Positions 49,060 to 61,743 of a stretch of 64,000 nt of DNA are shown one piece after another. The position numbers and the translations under genes were made by a program. The DNA is from Drechslerella dactyloides (Eukaryota > Ascomycota > Orbiliomycetes > Orbiliales > Orbiliaceae): assembly GCA_020064725.1 (NCBI GenBank), contig JAGTWJ010000001.1, positions 2,852,001-2,916,000 on the forward strand, written 5' to 3'. Position 1 is the first letter of the stretch. Each line of letters begins with the position of its first letter. Under the pieces are notes generated by a model. That model saw nothing but the letters and a program-made list of their open reading frames with translations. It was not told the DNA's origin and ran no database searches.

Positions 49060-52000
49060 GCACGGATGTGTCTGTACGCATACGCAGGCAAAGTGCGAGT
49101 GGGAAGACTTTTTCTGCGGGCGAACGAAAAGAGGAACGAGCTAGAGGGCAGCTGAAGATTTGGTTAGGTCTACTTTTTGGCCTAATTTTGGGCTGAATTT
49201 GCCAGCGGATGCGGCGTCCGTAGCCCCATGGCTTGTTTCTTTTCCCTTAGCCTCCCTGTGGGAAATTCTTTTCTGGGATTGGCGGTGGTGGAGGTGCCAC
49301 GCCGGAACTCTTTTCCATTATACTTAGGTCTCGATTTTCCTGGACCCCTCCCGAGTTCCTCTCATGCATGCACGCCATAGTAACAAGAAGCTAGCTCTTC
49401 GATTAGCCTGCGTGTCCTGTGTATATTCCAGAATTTTCCGTTATTAAGATTATTGGTAGTGAAAAAATATTGAGCGCTCCCTTCTATTGGCTTCATGCGG
49501 GAAATTTACCACATTACCCAACAAATATCGCATTGTTTTCTCCTTGGTGATAATATAGACTTGTCATCAACGTATATGTTGTAAAATCTAAATATCTAAG
49601 TATTCAGTAGTTTCTCACAATATTGAGAGTCCGAAGGATACACAAACCCAGGGATTTGAAGCAAGGGAAACGGCGGCTAGACGGCACGCACGCACAGCGT
49701 GCGTGTCCACTGAACAAGCTTAGTTGAGGAGGCTACCGTGAGGGAATAATTTTACAAACCCGCAAAGGCAATCAAGGTGACCGGCCTGTAGGACGAGGAG
49801 ACGATCATGCAGCCGTGCATGCACACGGCCGGGTCTTCGCCCCACAAAGCGCCAGCCAGCCAGGTATGGAGGCAACAAGCTAATATGGATTGAGCGTGCT
49901 TGCGTGCCCATAGGCTGCAAGGTCAATGGGTGTCCTTGCACGGTCGATACAGGATGGTAGCGCTGCAGACACATACGCAGACAGACACGTATGCCCGCGT
50001 CCACCCAGTCGTATAGACGGGTGCGGTAAGCCAGAATCGCAAGTGGTCTACAGCTGCTTCGTTGTCAATGGTGTAGCAAGCATGCACGCTGAAGGAAAAA
50101 GATCACGTTGAATAATCGTAAAGTTGAGCAGAGAACAACGATTGGAGAGGGAGCAACTTCGGATAGGAATCGAGAACGCCACCGGGGGGCCGTTAACAGC
50201 CGAGAGCAGGGAGCGCAGAGACGGCGACGAATGGCGATTGAAAGAATGGAATGGATTGGTCTATGCCAATTTGTGTAACTGCAGACGAGCACGGTGGGCT
50301 AGCGTGAGGCAAGCAATCGTTAGTATAGGGGGTAGGGGGAGTCGGCTGTAGTCTTAACAGAGTTGTTATAAGGGGGTCATGAGGGGGATGCGGATTAAGG
50401 CTAGATCCTTGCAGTCGGGGCGTCGATGTTGACGGGAGGCGTGGCGACTGGAGAATGTCTAATATAGCTCGCTAATTTAGTAGACCGTTTTATTAATTAA
50501 CTGGCGTGTAGAAGGATAGGATGGTTTGCGAGGCAGATAGGAAGTTGCGGTCTTCGTATCTACTTTCTTTTTGGTTTAGTGTGAGCGGCTGGATCCACGG
50601 AGGTGATTTCGGGCTGAAGCGGCGGGCCGTATTTGATGGGTAGCTGGCGTCCGACGTAGAGAGGTAGTCGGAGAATTGGATACCCAGTTGTAATGAGAAC
50701 TAATGGGTGCAGCAACAGCTGTAGGTAGCCTGCATGACAAATCCGGCCGGAACACGGTCTCGCCCATCTCGTTATGCAGCCTTGCCGAAGTTGATGATAC
50801 AGCAAAGGTCCTAGTGGCGAGGTTTGTGCAGATTTTGGAAGGTCAGGGGGCCACATCTGCAAGTCGGCAGGCCTGAAAGTGCATGTCCCTGTCTATGCAG
50901 CTTTCCCCACCGTGAAGTTTGCATTCTTGTTGGAAGGCAAAATGCTGCACAGTCGTCCGTCAATCGCAGTTCGACGAAGACCAGACCCACACCACGGCTG
51001 TAATAAAAAGATTTACCCCTGGTCCTCAGCATCCAGCCCAGGCTGGTCTGCACCCGCTTATAGACAGGGGCATTGGCTATAGGAAAATGAACAGTCAATC
51101 GACTTATCCGCTCAAATATGCCAGCATGACAGATATTTTGGACAAAGTACCTTTCCCTGAAGGTACATCTTGTCATATTGCTTTTCTGTTCAGGCGTGTC
51201 AAGGACCGGGTCGGGGAAGAAATACAGACATGTAAGAGAGAAATGCACCAGTAGAATTGTAAAGACATCGTCTGGCAGGGTGACGAGTTACCAATCCCGG
51301 TGGCTTTGGCGGGTGTACCTGACTGCCCCATCTATTCCTGGGCTGGCGGAGTCTCAATGGCCTGAGCCTTAGACGCCGTTTACCTAGGCAGGGTCGAAAA
51401 GGGCAAGGTATGCCGTAGCATGGCCTGAGAGCCAGGAAGGCGGCACCCGGTAGAACACGAAATTTGCGAGTGCCGGGTAATAATAGTATGTGTAACGATA
51501 ATGAGCTTGTCATCGCCGCCGACGGGTAGGATTGTGTCGTCCAGTCAAGACATGGCTGCATCGCGATGGGTAAGAGCACTGCGGCTGGAACGGCTGCCTT
51601 TCTGGGGTCTGATGACTTCGCAAATACAGTCTATAGACCGCATAGGCGTTAGAAACAGGCAGCATCGAGCCGGGGCTGGTGAGTCGATAGAATCAGACAG
51701 TCCCAGGAATATGGTTGATGGGCCAGTGCCCTACATCGCTTCGTCGGAGCATAGCCATGACTGCGCGACGGGTGGGGCGCATAAGCGTTAGGATGCATAT
51801 TTCTCGCGATTTCGGGATGGCTCGACGGGTGTGATGTAGTTTTCAGGTCGTCGTCCGAGAAGCCTGCAGGTAACGGGGGTCAAAGGTTAGCTGAAGGGCG
51901 CCTTGGAAGTGGAGCTTCAATCCGAAAAGAGCGACTGGGAAAAAACTATTTGCTGAGTGAGATGATACCTCATCGTGCGCTTTGCTGTATCGGGAGGGAT

Positions 52001-55000
52001 GCAGGCCTCGCGGTCCAAACGGGAACCATTGCCTAGCCTTCAGCAAGTTTGCATAATCAAGGGCTGGCGAGTCGCTGGATCGCGTTGCGAAGGTCACTCG
52101 GTTCGAGCATCGGTAGCGCGGTTCCGAGTGTCGCAAACAGAGCCTGACAGGCCAAATGATGTTGTCATTCAATTGCTTTCCCTTAATGGTGCCCTCGAAG
52201 CATGCCAGAACGGGCCTTCCCCGATATTTTGCTCTGCAAAGGTGCTCACGATGATGTTGGCGGATGCGTGATGTTGCAACTTGGACTCGGATATTCCAAG
52301 CTAGCCTTCAGCCCTACCAATCTAGCCAATCAGAGATGCTGTCAATTTCCGTAAGGCAGCCAAACCCCAACCACCCCTGCAAGCATATGCAGCTTCATTG
52401 CACAGCCTCTCGTCGTTTTGAAGGACCTGGAAAAGAATAGAAACGCGTGCGTGTGTAGTGTGGACTGGTTAATCTGCCCCCTTTTGCACCAGTGAAGCTC
52501 GTGATGGTTGCTCGACGGACGAACATTCCCGTTCTGAGGTCATTCCCGTCCGCCTATGCGCGAGGTGGTGATGGCTGCATATTGGAGGCGTGTACGCGTG
52601 AAGCCCAAATGAAGTAGCCCTCGGCGATCCCGTCCAGAAGCTGTTGTCACAATGCCTGAACCGAAAAGCCACCATGAAGACTTCCTTGCTTCCTTGCTTC
52701 TCAGTATGGTGATGTCCCAATTACCCGCTGGCGTTGAAATGCAGCCGCTTCAGCCAGTGCTTGAAGCTTCAGAGAGTACTGCTGAATTGTCGAACTTCGG
52801 AAGCCGTTCCACAGAGGTCGCAGTCGCGAGGCATAATTCCCCCAACATGACTTGGATCTCGGCGGGACGAGGCCGTTGTCGAGCTGACACAGTATCGGCG
52901 ACATGTCTCTGTGAAGCCCAGCTGTGGCGATCAAGACACGACTTATCGCGAGTCAGGATCCTATTTTATCTGTCCTAACTGGGGCAGGGGTGGAGCTTCA
53001 CGGGCTCGCGAGATGCGTTCCGAACAGGCATGCCCAATGAGAGAAGAGGGCTCGGATAACCAAACTTAGCACCTCATGATGCTTGCTTGCAGCCAGATCA
53101 GAACAGCAACGGAGTGCTCTCGATTGTATGATCCAGGGTTCGACTATACTCTGCCTTGCATCGATGATATCCCATCGTGCAAGTTAACGTATGCACCGCG
53201 GTTTGGGTTCCAAATCGTACAATGTCACAAGAGCTAGCCAAGGCCAAGTTAGTACGCGTTGCATTGTTAATGAGACCATTGCATCATGAACAAACCGACT
53301 TTGGGATCACTTTCCCCGGGAGTACACGCCGAAATCCACCCTGTTCGAAAACTATCGTCCGGTCTGCATCAAAGGGTTCCTCGTTTCCAAGCGGTGGACG
53401 CTGCGTAGTTGCGTGATTGGGCGGGAGGACGAGCCACGATGCAATGCGATGCTGACAAACACCCCCGAGATGGAAAACTTGACCAGATTGAGATCCGCAG
53501 CAGCGTTCACACTTAACGGCAACAATGCTTCGCACGAGGCGGTGAGAGGAGCTATAGCACACGTTTTATCATAACGGCCTAGCTAATTTCAATATTTGCA
53601 ATTCACAGTGCCCAAAGCGCTTCGATCGGTGGGGAGTCGATTAACCTCCGCCCTTGCGCGATTCACCAAGCTAAGAGGTCCATGCACATCCATGCAATTG
53701 ATCAATTGGGCTCCAATGCGCACAGTTGATCGATGATGAACAGACTCAAGCAAGCCCACGCTTCTCGTTCCAACGGGTACCCAAAGTGCATCGACTACGT
53801 TTGTTGGGCGAACCGTGTTTACTACCGAAAGAACATTTATATCCGCTCATCGGCAAAGCTTGCAGAGATGATACCATGAGATCACTTCTTACGACGCTAT
53901 GCCTCGCGATGATTCATAGCATCAGCCTCCAGTAACAGTACTCAAACTGACGGTCAGTCGCCTGACCGAGCCGATGTCGTATCACTAGAACCGGCCCCGC
54001 GGGTTTGTCCGGCGGGGGAAGACCATCTCCAGCTGAATTGAGTGACCGAGTCACCCAGGATGGTAAAAAGATACTGTTTGGCGAACCCGGCGCTCGATAC
54101 GATGATACCTATGATATCACGAGAGTTAGACGAGCGTCTGCGCAGGGCTCTGCTCGACAGGCACCCGCGCATGCCGATGCGATGTTCACACCCTTTTCGG
54201 GTATCGTCTGACTGGAAATCATACCAGACGTCGTCATTGAGCTGCATGCACGCCAAGATTTCAAGATGAACACTACATTCATGAGCGATTTTCGTGAGGC
54301 TTAAGCTTACGGGGGCCATCGGCGTTGGCGAGAACAATAGTGGGATATGCAGCCCTACGCTGCTAGCCAGGCGGCATGCAGCGTGTAACCGCAGCTACGG
54401 GTGGGAATGTGCACACGCAGATGCATGCTTGACCGACGGAAACTTTCGACACGTCTACGCCGGTGCAGCTCGAACTGCCATTGAGTGTTCTGCATGGATG
54501 ACTGCGCACGGATGCCGCCTCGCCTGGGTGCATATCTGTCGACTCTGGCGATGTGCGAAGCTTCAAAGCTTGGTACTGGAGAACAACCTGTCGCAACACG
54601 GTCAAAATCGCAATTCTGCTGCGGCCCCGGAAGATGCACAAACATCTGGGCAAGTTGGACGGCGATGCAAACCTCGACGAATATTGCATACTCGCGAGAT
54701 ATTGATGCCGAACTTCCATCTTGAGCCACCCGTCGAGGCGAGAAGCTTCAATGTGCGAACGTTGCATGCATACCATCGTTAACGCGCGGAGAGCAGTTCT
54801 ATTCTCGATCGGATTCTCAATCTTTGAGCCGATCTCGATCAAGTGCCGTGGGCCAAGCTGCCAGCGTTGGCGGCATCGTTTGAAAACGCCTTGTTCCTGA
54901 CCGTAGTTCCGACTCGCTGTTACGTGATTTGAATTTCCTCTCCAGCAGGGCCACAATCGAAATTACTACTACGAGGGACGTGGCGATACGCGCTAATTGG

Positions 55001-57086
55001 GGTCGTTTATCCCGAAATGGGCTTACAGGATCGCATGAGGTAGTACGAAGGAGCAACCAAGCCGGCGACGGGAGACTCGGGTGCCAAGGCGGTGGAAATT
55101 CCAGAAGGCCGCTAGCAGGGGAGAGGGCCTTTGATTGGTCCGCTGACGAGGTATACTGCTATTTCAGGACACCAGATCTTTTTTTAATTTTGCTGAGACT
55201 GAACCGAGATAGTGGCTATGTTTGACTGTGGAAGCTAAACGGCACTGCTGCTTAGCTATCTGAGGCATCACGTTGTCTCGCAATCCCGAATTTCAAATGG
55301 AAGAAAGCTCGTTCATGGCCACTATCGTATCGGGAGCCTTTGTCTCGGGCTCTCGCGAGACTCAACAAAGAGGGCGTTTTTTTCGGTCTGTCTGTCCTCG
55401 TCCACGGGTTCGGAAACGAGGATGGGAAAGAAAGGAGTTTGCAGGCCAGCCCCGCCCAAAGTCAGCCCGATGGTTGGCTCCCCTGTGAGGTTCGTTCGTC
55501 TTATTGTGGGATTATACACCAGATCGGTGTCTAGCTTACACGATCGAGGCCTGGTACAGCTGAACGGTGGGTATTCCCGCTCGCCTGCAGGTTGTGCGCT
55601 GGAGCAAGACAGTTCGTGATAGGCTTCAGCTAAATTGCGGCTAACTTTCAAAGACTACCAGACTTTGCGCTTTGACTGATTGGGACAGACCTGCTTGCAT
55701 TCTCACTGCACCGAACATGGTCATGAACAGATCGCAAGAGCTACGCAGAAAAAAAAGAAAAAGCCGCCTGGGCTGGTCATGCTAAGTTGGGGGGCACGGA
55801 GTACACAGCAGCTGTTAACTGGTGGCCGAGGTACATACACGCATACATGTCCAGACCAGATGCATGCATGCTCACCGAATGCAGGACCCAAGCGTACGCA
55901 CCAGTTTCTTTCTCTAGTGGTCTGTTGGACTGCTCTGGTGGTGGTGGTGGGGAGCGGTAGTGGTAATTTGTTTTTCGCCGCTTCCCTGCGCTGCTGCGAT
56001 CAGAGTTGGTGACACCGGGCCAAAATGCGCCTAACGGCCACACTCTGCGACCGAAGACCACCACTCCGCCTCCACACACAATCTTGAGGAGCCTGCCCAG
56101 TCAGATGGTGGAGGATGGCCGCGGTCCACTGCATCCCACGTTTGGCATGGTCTCCCGGCCTAGCCTACGAGGATTTCTTTGCTCGATCTTGTCGGTGTTC
56201 CACATTACCGCATTAGTCGTCCGAGCTGATGGGCTTTGTACCTTGCGCCAGAGGTACCTGCTCCCCTCGTCTTGATGCCATCTCCTCACCGCTCGTGCAA
56301 ACGGTCCCTGGATTTCCCTCCCACCACCGGCGCCCCATCATATCTCGGAAGCAACCATGCTTATTTTTCTTTTCCCATCCGGGCGAATTTCCTTCGTTTG
56401 CTTTTTTCTCTCTCCCAACTTTCTTTTTCGTGTGTTCGCCCACCAAACGGTAGCCCGCGCGCAGACCCTTGAAAAGCCTAAGAAAAAGGAAACACACCAA
56501 ATGTCAAGATGGATCGGGGCGTCAACGGACTCGGTCTCCAACTCTGGCGATGCTGTAGCTGCAATGGCTTAGCTCTGCTCTCCACGCGAAAGCAGAAAGC
56601 AGCTAGAGGGGTCTCATCTAGGACACCCTCTTACTCTAATTGGTACTCCATACTACCGACAATCTGGGATGGTAGGATTCGCATCGATATCGCTTTGTAT
56701 AAGTATGAATCAACTGCCCTCTCGTTTCATATCCTTCCTGGCACATCATCAACAACAACAACGAAGATTCATTAATACCATCTCAACTTCAAAGACACTT
56801 CACTTCGCCTCAGCTTTGTTCGATATCGTTCAATCGATTCATTCGCTTCGGAATATTTTCTTTCGACAAGATTATTATAAACACATTGGTTTTCTTACAT
56901 TCGAACCTTTCCTTCACCAGTCACTTGACCTACGAAAAAGATATATAAACCACCTCGAAACTTCGCAGCAAAGTCTATATAGCTCCTCCTCGCACGACAT
57001 CCAATCGATCGATCATCGACCTCCTCAACTATTCGACACTTATATCTTTTTGATCTTTATACGGGTCTTGCTTTCAATCGTTCAAA
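49060..57086. other. Gene-poor 8 kb region
   Basis: No frame shows a recognisable domain, and I could not build a convincing spliced gene. Base composition looks mixed, not strongly A+T-rich, so heavy repeat-induced mutation is not obvious by eye. Simple repeats include GGT units near 55930 and ACGCACGCACG-like runs near 49690. From about 56550 the sequence becomes rich in CA/CT and AT with ATCATCAACAACAACAACG (56747-56765), which fits a long 5' leader for the small gene at 57087. Old, diverged mobile-element remnants cannot be excluded. Confidence 0.5.
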
Positions 57087-57368
57087 ATGTGCAAGCGCGT
57101 TACTGAGCGATACTCTGTTTGCAAGTGCGTCTACTACAAGGTACGTAGCTACAAGTCATAGCAGGGATCCAACACCATCACCAGCACAGCACAGTGGCTA
57201 ACAATCCGATTACAGCACGGAGTTGATGCCTGCGCATCGAAACATATGGGAGGGCACGCTATCGAAGAAAAGGTTGTCCTCGTAGGATACGCCTGCCCGT
57301 CTCATATGCCGGCTCCCGGTGGCCGCGTTGGAGTTCTCCCGAGTCCCACCTGCGAAAGCTGGAAATAA
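57087..57368 (+). CDS. Small Cys/His-rich protein (68 residues), conserved-looking
   Basis: Two exons (57087-57140 and 57216-57368) with a 75-nt intron that has a GTACGT donor, GGCTAAC branch point and TACAG acceptor. The protein starts MCKRVTERYSVCKCVYYK and has Cys at 2, 12, 14, 24, 45 and 64 plus several His (19, 28, 32, 48). The CxC ... C ... H ... GYACPSH arrangement suggests a small metal-binding ribbon. There is no signal peptide, so it is probably cytosolic or nuclear. I believe similar short proteins of this pattern occur in other filamentous ascomycetes, usually as hypothetical proteins, but no function is known to me. A CA/CT-rich leader of several hundred bases precedes it. Phase-perfect splicing and cysteine spacing support a real gene despite its size. 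Confidence 0.75.
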
Positions 57369-60300
57369 GCCGGCCAACAAGGAAGTCGGATATCAAAATA
57401 TCCTAAATATCAAAAAACTACTCGACTTTGCAAATCCGCCTTCGTTCGACTCCCGATTCGAACATTGTACATATTTCCAACGACCCGGAAAAAGACTTGA
57501 CGGCCGCACGAAACGACTCAAAATATCACCGTACCAGCATTGCTACTGATTTCACGACGTTGAGGAACGAAGGCTGTCTGGACTCTTACCACCACTACTT
57601 TCTTCGGCTTTTGATGGCACTTTTCAGCGAGCGAGCGATCCTATCTTCGAATTCTCTTTCCAACCGGCATACATCCTATTTCCGTGTAATACTAGCGACC
57701 TATACCAGCATGGCTTGGAGTTCAATTGGGGTTTATTTTCTTTTAATTGTTTGTTTTCTGCCGCATTGCACAATTATATCTATGCATACATGGGCTTTAG
57801 AGACGGACTCGAGGTTCATTCGGAGTTTATTGGCGCAGTTGCGATTCTTCTATTTCAGTTCCACACATTCTCCCCATCTCATTTGTTCGGTCTGACTTCT
57901 ACTTGCATCAATTTTTTGTGTTCTTGGGCTGTTCTGCTTGGTCATTATCTTTCGCATTGGACACTGCTCTTAGCTATTTCTTTCTAAATTCGCTGCTGTT
58001 CTGGTTTTGGACTTAGCTGCATTCTCTTTTAAATCTGCGTTGCCAAATCTCCATTTCAAGGGCTGGTTCCACAGACACTGTACTATAACAATTACCAGAT
58101 AATACTGCGTACCAATCCACCTCATTTCTATTAATACAAAACGGCCCGTTCAACTCTCCGTATCCTCACGGAATCCATCAATCGGTAACTCCCGCGGAGG
58201 CGTGCGCGGCGGCGGCGGCGGTGGTGGCCGCACTAACACCATGCCGTCTACGAACCGTCAAACATGAACAAATTAAGCCGCAACGGAAGCGCCCCGGCCC
58301 AAGCCATGCTAGCCTGCTGCTGTGTAGCAGGACATGTTGGAAGGATGCATTCGGGATGACACGGACGGTTAGTCACCCACGATCGTGATCATGCGTTACA
58401 TGAGAAACGTAATCACGCACGTATGTATGGACTCAGAAGCTAGACTAACTACCGTAGCAGGAACGGAGCTGGGAGAAAAACCAAGGCGGCGGGGAGTGGG
58501 TTTCGACTTCGTCACCGAGTCATCCAGGCAGCTGCGCGGGAAGCTCAGGATCTCGAGTTCGCGGCGCACAAAACGCCAGGCACTCCAAACCACATCGCTT
58601 CGAGCTAGGCTGATGGGATCGATCCATCCGGCCCTAGCTACTGCTCGGCGACATCTCGTTTACGACCAATCCTACTCAAAGTCCTTCACGACTCGTCCGC
58701 CTAGAATCTCGGTTCAGAGAGTATGGACGCGGAATCGACGTCCGTTTCGAGATTATGCACGTATGACTGCGAGATAGCGTCCTCGAGACATCGGTTGCTG
58801 CACATTCCTCTGCACATGTGAGCAAGCTCCCGATGCGGATGTAGGTACATACATAGATACGTTAAAGCAGGATCAAGGCAGGCTCATCTCAAGTCTTCGC
58901 TCCACTTTCAACCACAGAGTGGAGACTGCGCATGCAGCCAGCAATCGCACGCGTTGCGTGCACGGTGCACCTCTGGTGCAGGTACAGCCTTCAGGGAACA
59001 AACTACCCGAAATATCGCGATACATGACGACGACGGTATCCAGCTAGGTGCCGGCACAGCCGTGAAAGCAGGGTCAGAGGACCGGAGCGAGACGCCAGTT
59101 GTTCAACTTGTGATTTTTGTTTAGAACATTGGCACAGCAGTGCACTGCACCGCGCGACGTCGACTCCGGATGCAACGATGGTCATCCGCTGTAACGCAAC
59201 GGCTGCGTCACTTTTGGCCGATGCTATTTTTCGACCGCGATACACAATACACGCCCCGCTGTTCGTTCGACAGATGTGAGGATTCGCGCACAAAGATGTT
59301 TAGGCAGTCGACCGGCGGCCGCTAGGTACACTGTATGCTGAGTGAGGGCCTCGTGTTCGTGTTCCAACTGGATCCTCGGAGGCATCGGACTTTGAGGCGG
59401 TAGGCGCATCCAGGCCAGGCCAGCTAGCCAGCCAGTAAGTTCCGGGACGGTGTCATCATCGGCACCAATGTGGAGAAGCAATTAACGGGCTTTTGATATA
59501 GTTGGCCGAGGCCACGGGTACTAGCCTCAGAATATTGAGGCCGCTTAGCTCATCTATCGCTACCTACCAACCGCCTGTTCAGCATCGACTGGCTATTCGC
59601 CAAATCGGGTTCGCCAGTGGAGGAGCGGCCCCTTGCAGAATGAGGTGTCCATCGATTCGATTGTACGAATCGAGCGAGGTAGACGGGTACCTGGGTTACA
59701 AGGTGGTGATCATGTCCCGTTTGTCACACCTGTCACATCGTTTCGTCGTTACAACCTTCATTTCTAATCTCCCCGCGAGGGTGTTATTCCTGGATGTTTG
59801 ATGACTGCTGAACCCGGTAGTTTGGATACGAATGGCAGTTGACAGGGAGCGGTGCTGTAGGATCTCCGGCAGGCATGCAGAATGCCTCTCTAGCCTATCG
59901 ACAAGTTGAGATCAAGATGTCAAATCTCAGCTGGTGAAGGGACACAGGCCCTAAGGTCGCCGATCTTTGAGGCCAGCGGATAGATCGCAGCGAGTGAGGC
60001 TCACATGCATGAATGCAAGCATGCCGCTGTCGATACTCGCTTTCGGGAGGGGGGTTTTCGCAGACTCCAACTCGAATCTGCCTGCCGATAGGGGACTCCG
60101 TGATGATCCCAGAGCACAATCCCCGGGGCGCTCTGGGACGGGCGTCAGGCTCTCATTGGCTGTTTCACTCTATTTTTATGGCGTCTGGCGTCCGAACAGG
60201 AAATGTGGATTCTGGTCGCCGGAACTGCGCCTCCACCCGGCGAGCCCTTGTCCAAGGCAGAGAGCCTCAGAGGAAAAATGGCGGTCGCTGATTGGACGCT

Positions 60301-61743
60301 GTGATTTGAAATTTGACGTTTGGTGGTGCTGGAAAGGCAGACTTTCGCGCAAACAAAAACTCATCAACGTTCAACACGCAGTGGCGTCACCACCCGCTTT
60401 CGTGTTTCGGCCGCCACACCGAGCCGAAGGACTCCGTCTGTATTCGAGCCAAACACGCTGCTGCTGACCGAAGGCGTATGATAAATACTATCGACAAAAT
60501 GTCACGGTAACCATCTACGGTGTTGAACTCTTTTTCGCGAGGGTATGTGGAAACGCCCAGAATCCAAGTGTGTTAGCATGCTGTCACCAGCTCCCAAGAA
60601 CACCCATCTTACTCATCACGCATCATGACCTGTTGACGATCACAGAAGGTAACGTAAGCCCCTTTAATTCTTCCGTCCTGCCAGCTGCACGTTCGCGGTG
60701 GTATGTACGGACATTACTCATGCGACTCAGTCATGACACAGAGCAGGTCATAGTCTCTTCGGCACTGGCTACGGGAAGGACGTCTACTATACTTGGCATG
60801 ATCTTGAAGTGACTGACACCGAGAATACACTGGGGCATTGCTGCTTTGCTCGCACAGCAGACGCTCTTGCCCGAGTAATCGAAATTAATAAAAATCCGAT
60901 CCTACCTGATATGACACAATCCGCCAGAGAGCCGGTCCCGAACAGTGTGAGAGTCGTCTGAGACGGGTGCATGGTATGGGGCTCCGGGCCACTCCCGTGC
61001 ATGCCTGCAACTTAGCCGGCATTTTGGAAGTACATGTACCATCCCGGGCAGATACTTGCAACGTCCCTCGAAATTATAGTCTATGAGGCCATACCGTGTA
61101 AGTGTGTAGGCTCATAGTCTACGGTGACTTTACTTGGCCGTTCTAATTATCAGCTTACTGGCATTCGCCTCATCGCGTGGCTGGTTCCGATTCGCGCGGT
61201 CTGTCAAAGTGGACCAATTCCTCCCGCCACAACGGCCGTCTCTTCTGCAAGTTGCAAAATCTGACAGCTCGGCGTAACATCCGCAGTGCATGCAGTATCG
61301 GGCTCACCATTGACATCTGATAGCCTTGCTCTGTGTGTTCGAACAATTGCGATTTCCCACGTGGGTCCAGCGCCAGCCATGCTCGCCCGATGCGGCTTCG
61401 TCGACGACGGATGGAACGTCACAGCAACACAAAGAAGATTGACATTATATCATTGTCGTTCGATTCGGCGAATACATTACAACAAAGCCCTCCCTCCCGA
61501 AACAACCAATATGCAGTGCCGTGACGGAAAGTATTTAACAAACAAGCGGGAAAGCTCCCGCGGACATGAGTTCCAATATGCAAGTTAAAACAACAATTCA
61601 ATATTCGCAGTGCTGCTTTCCATATTAGTAGTAGTTCTTCCTCTCCTTCGGTGTCGTATATCTGTCGCGTTTCATTTTATGACATCAAGCTTCATATGAT
61701 TTCTCTGAATTATGTGTCCATCTCAAATATCCCTTCTATCTTA
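57369..61743. other. Gene-poor region
   Basis: The first 700 bases are T-rich and fit the 3' UTR of the small Cys-rich gene. The remainder to 61743 has only short frames without family features. A CGG/TGG trinucleotide run lies at 58207-58227. Nothing else could be supported. Confidence 0.5.
58207..58227. repeat. CGG/TGG trinucleotide microsatellite
   Basis: Tandem CGG units pass into TGG units in a non-coding stretch. Simple repeat. Confidence 0.6.

Noticed and set aside
54363..54956. 197-codon minus frame in the gene-poor region
   Set aside because: Overlapping frames of similar length exist on both strands, and none has a domain or supported splice sites.
49060..57086. Possible repeat-induced point mutation in a dead transposon
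   Set aside because: The region does not look strongly A+T-rich and no transposase or reverse-transcriptase pattern was seen. A RIP index would have to be computed.
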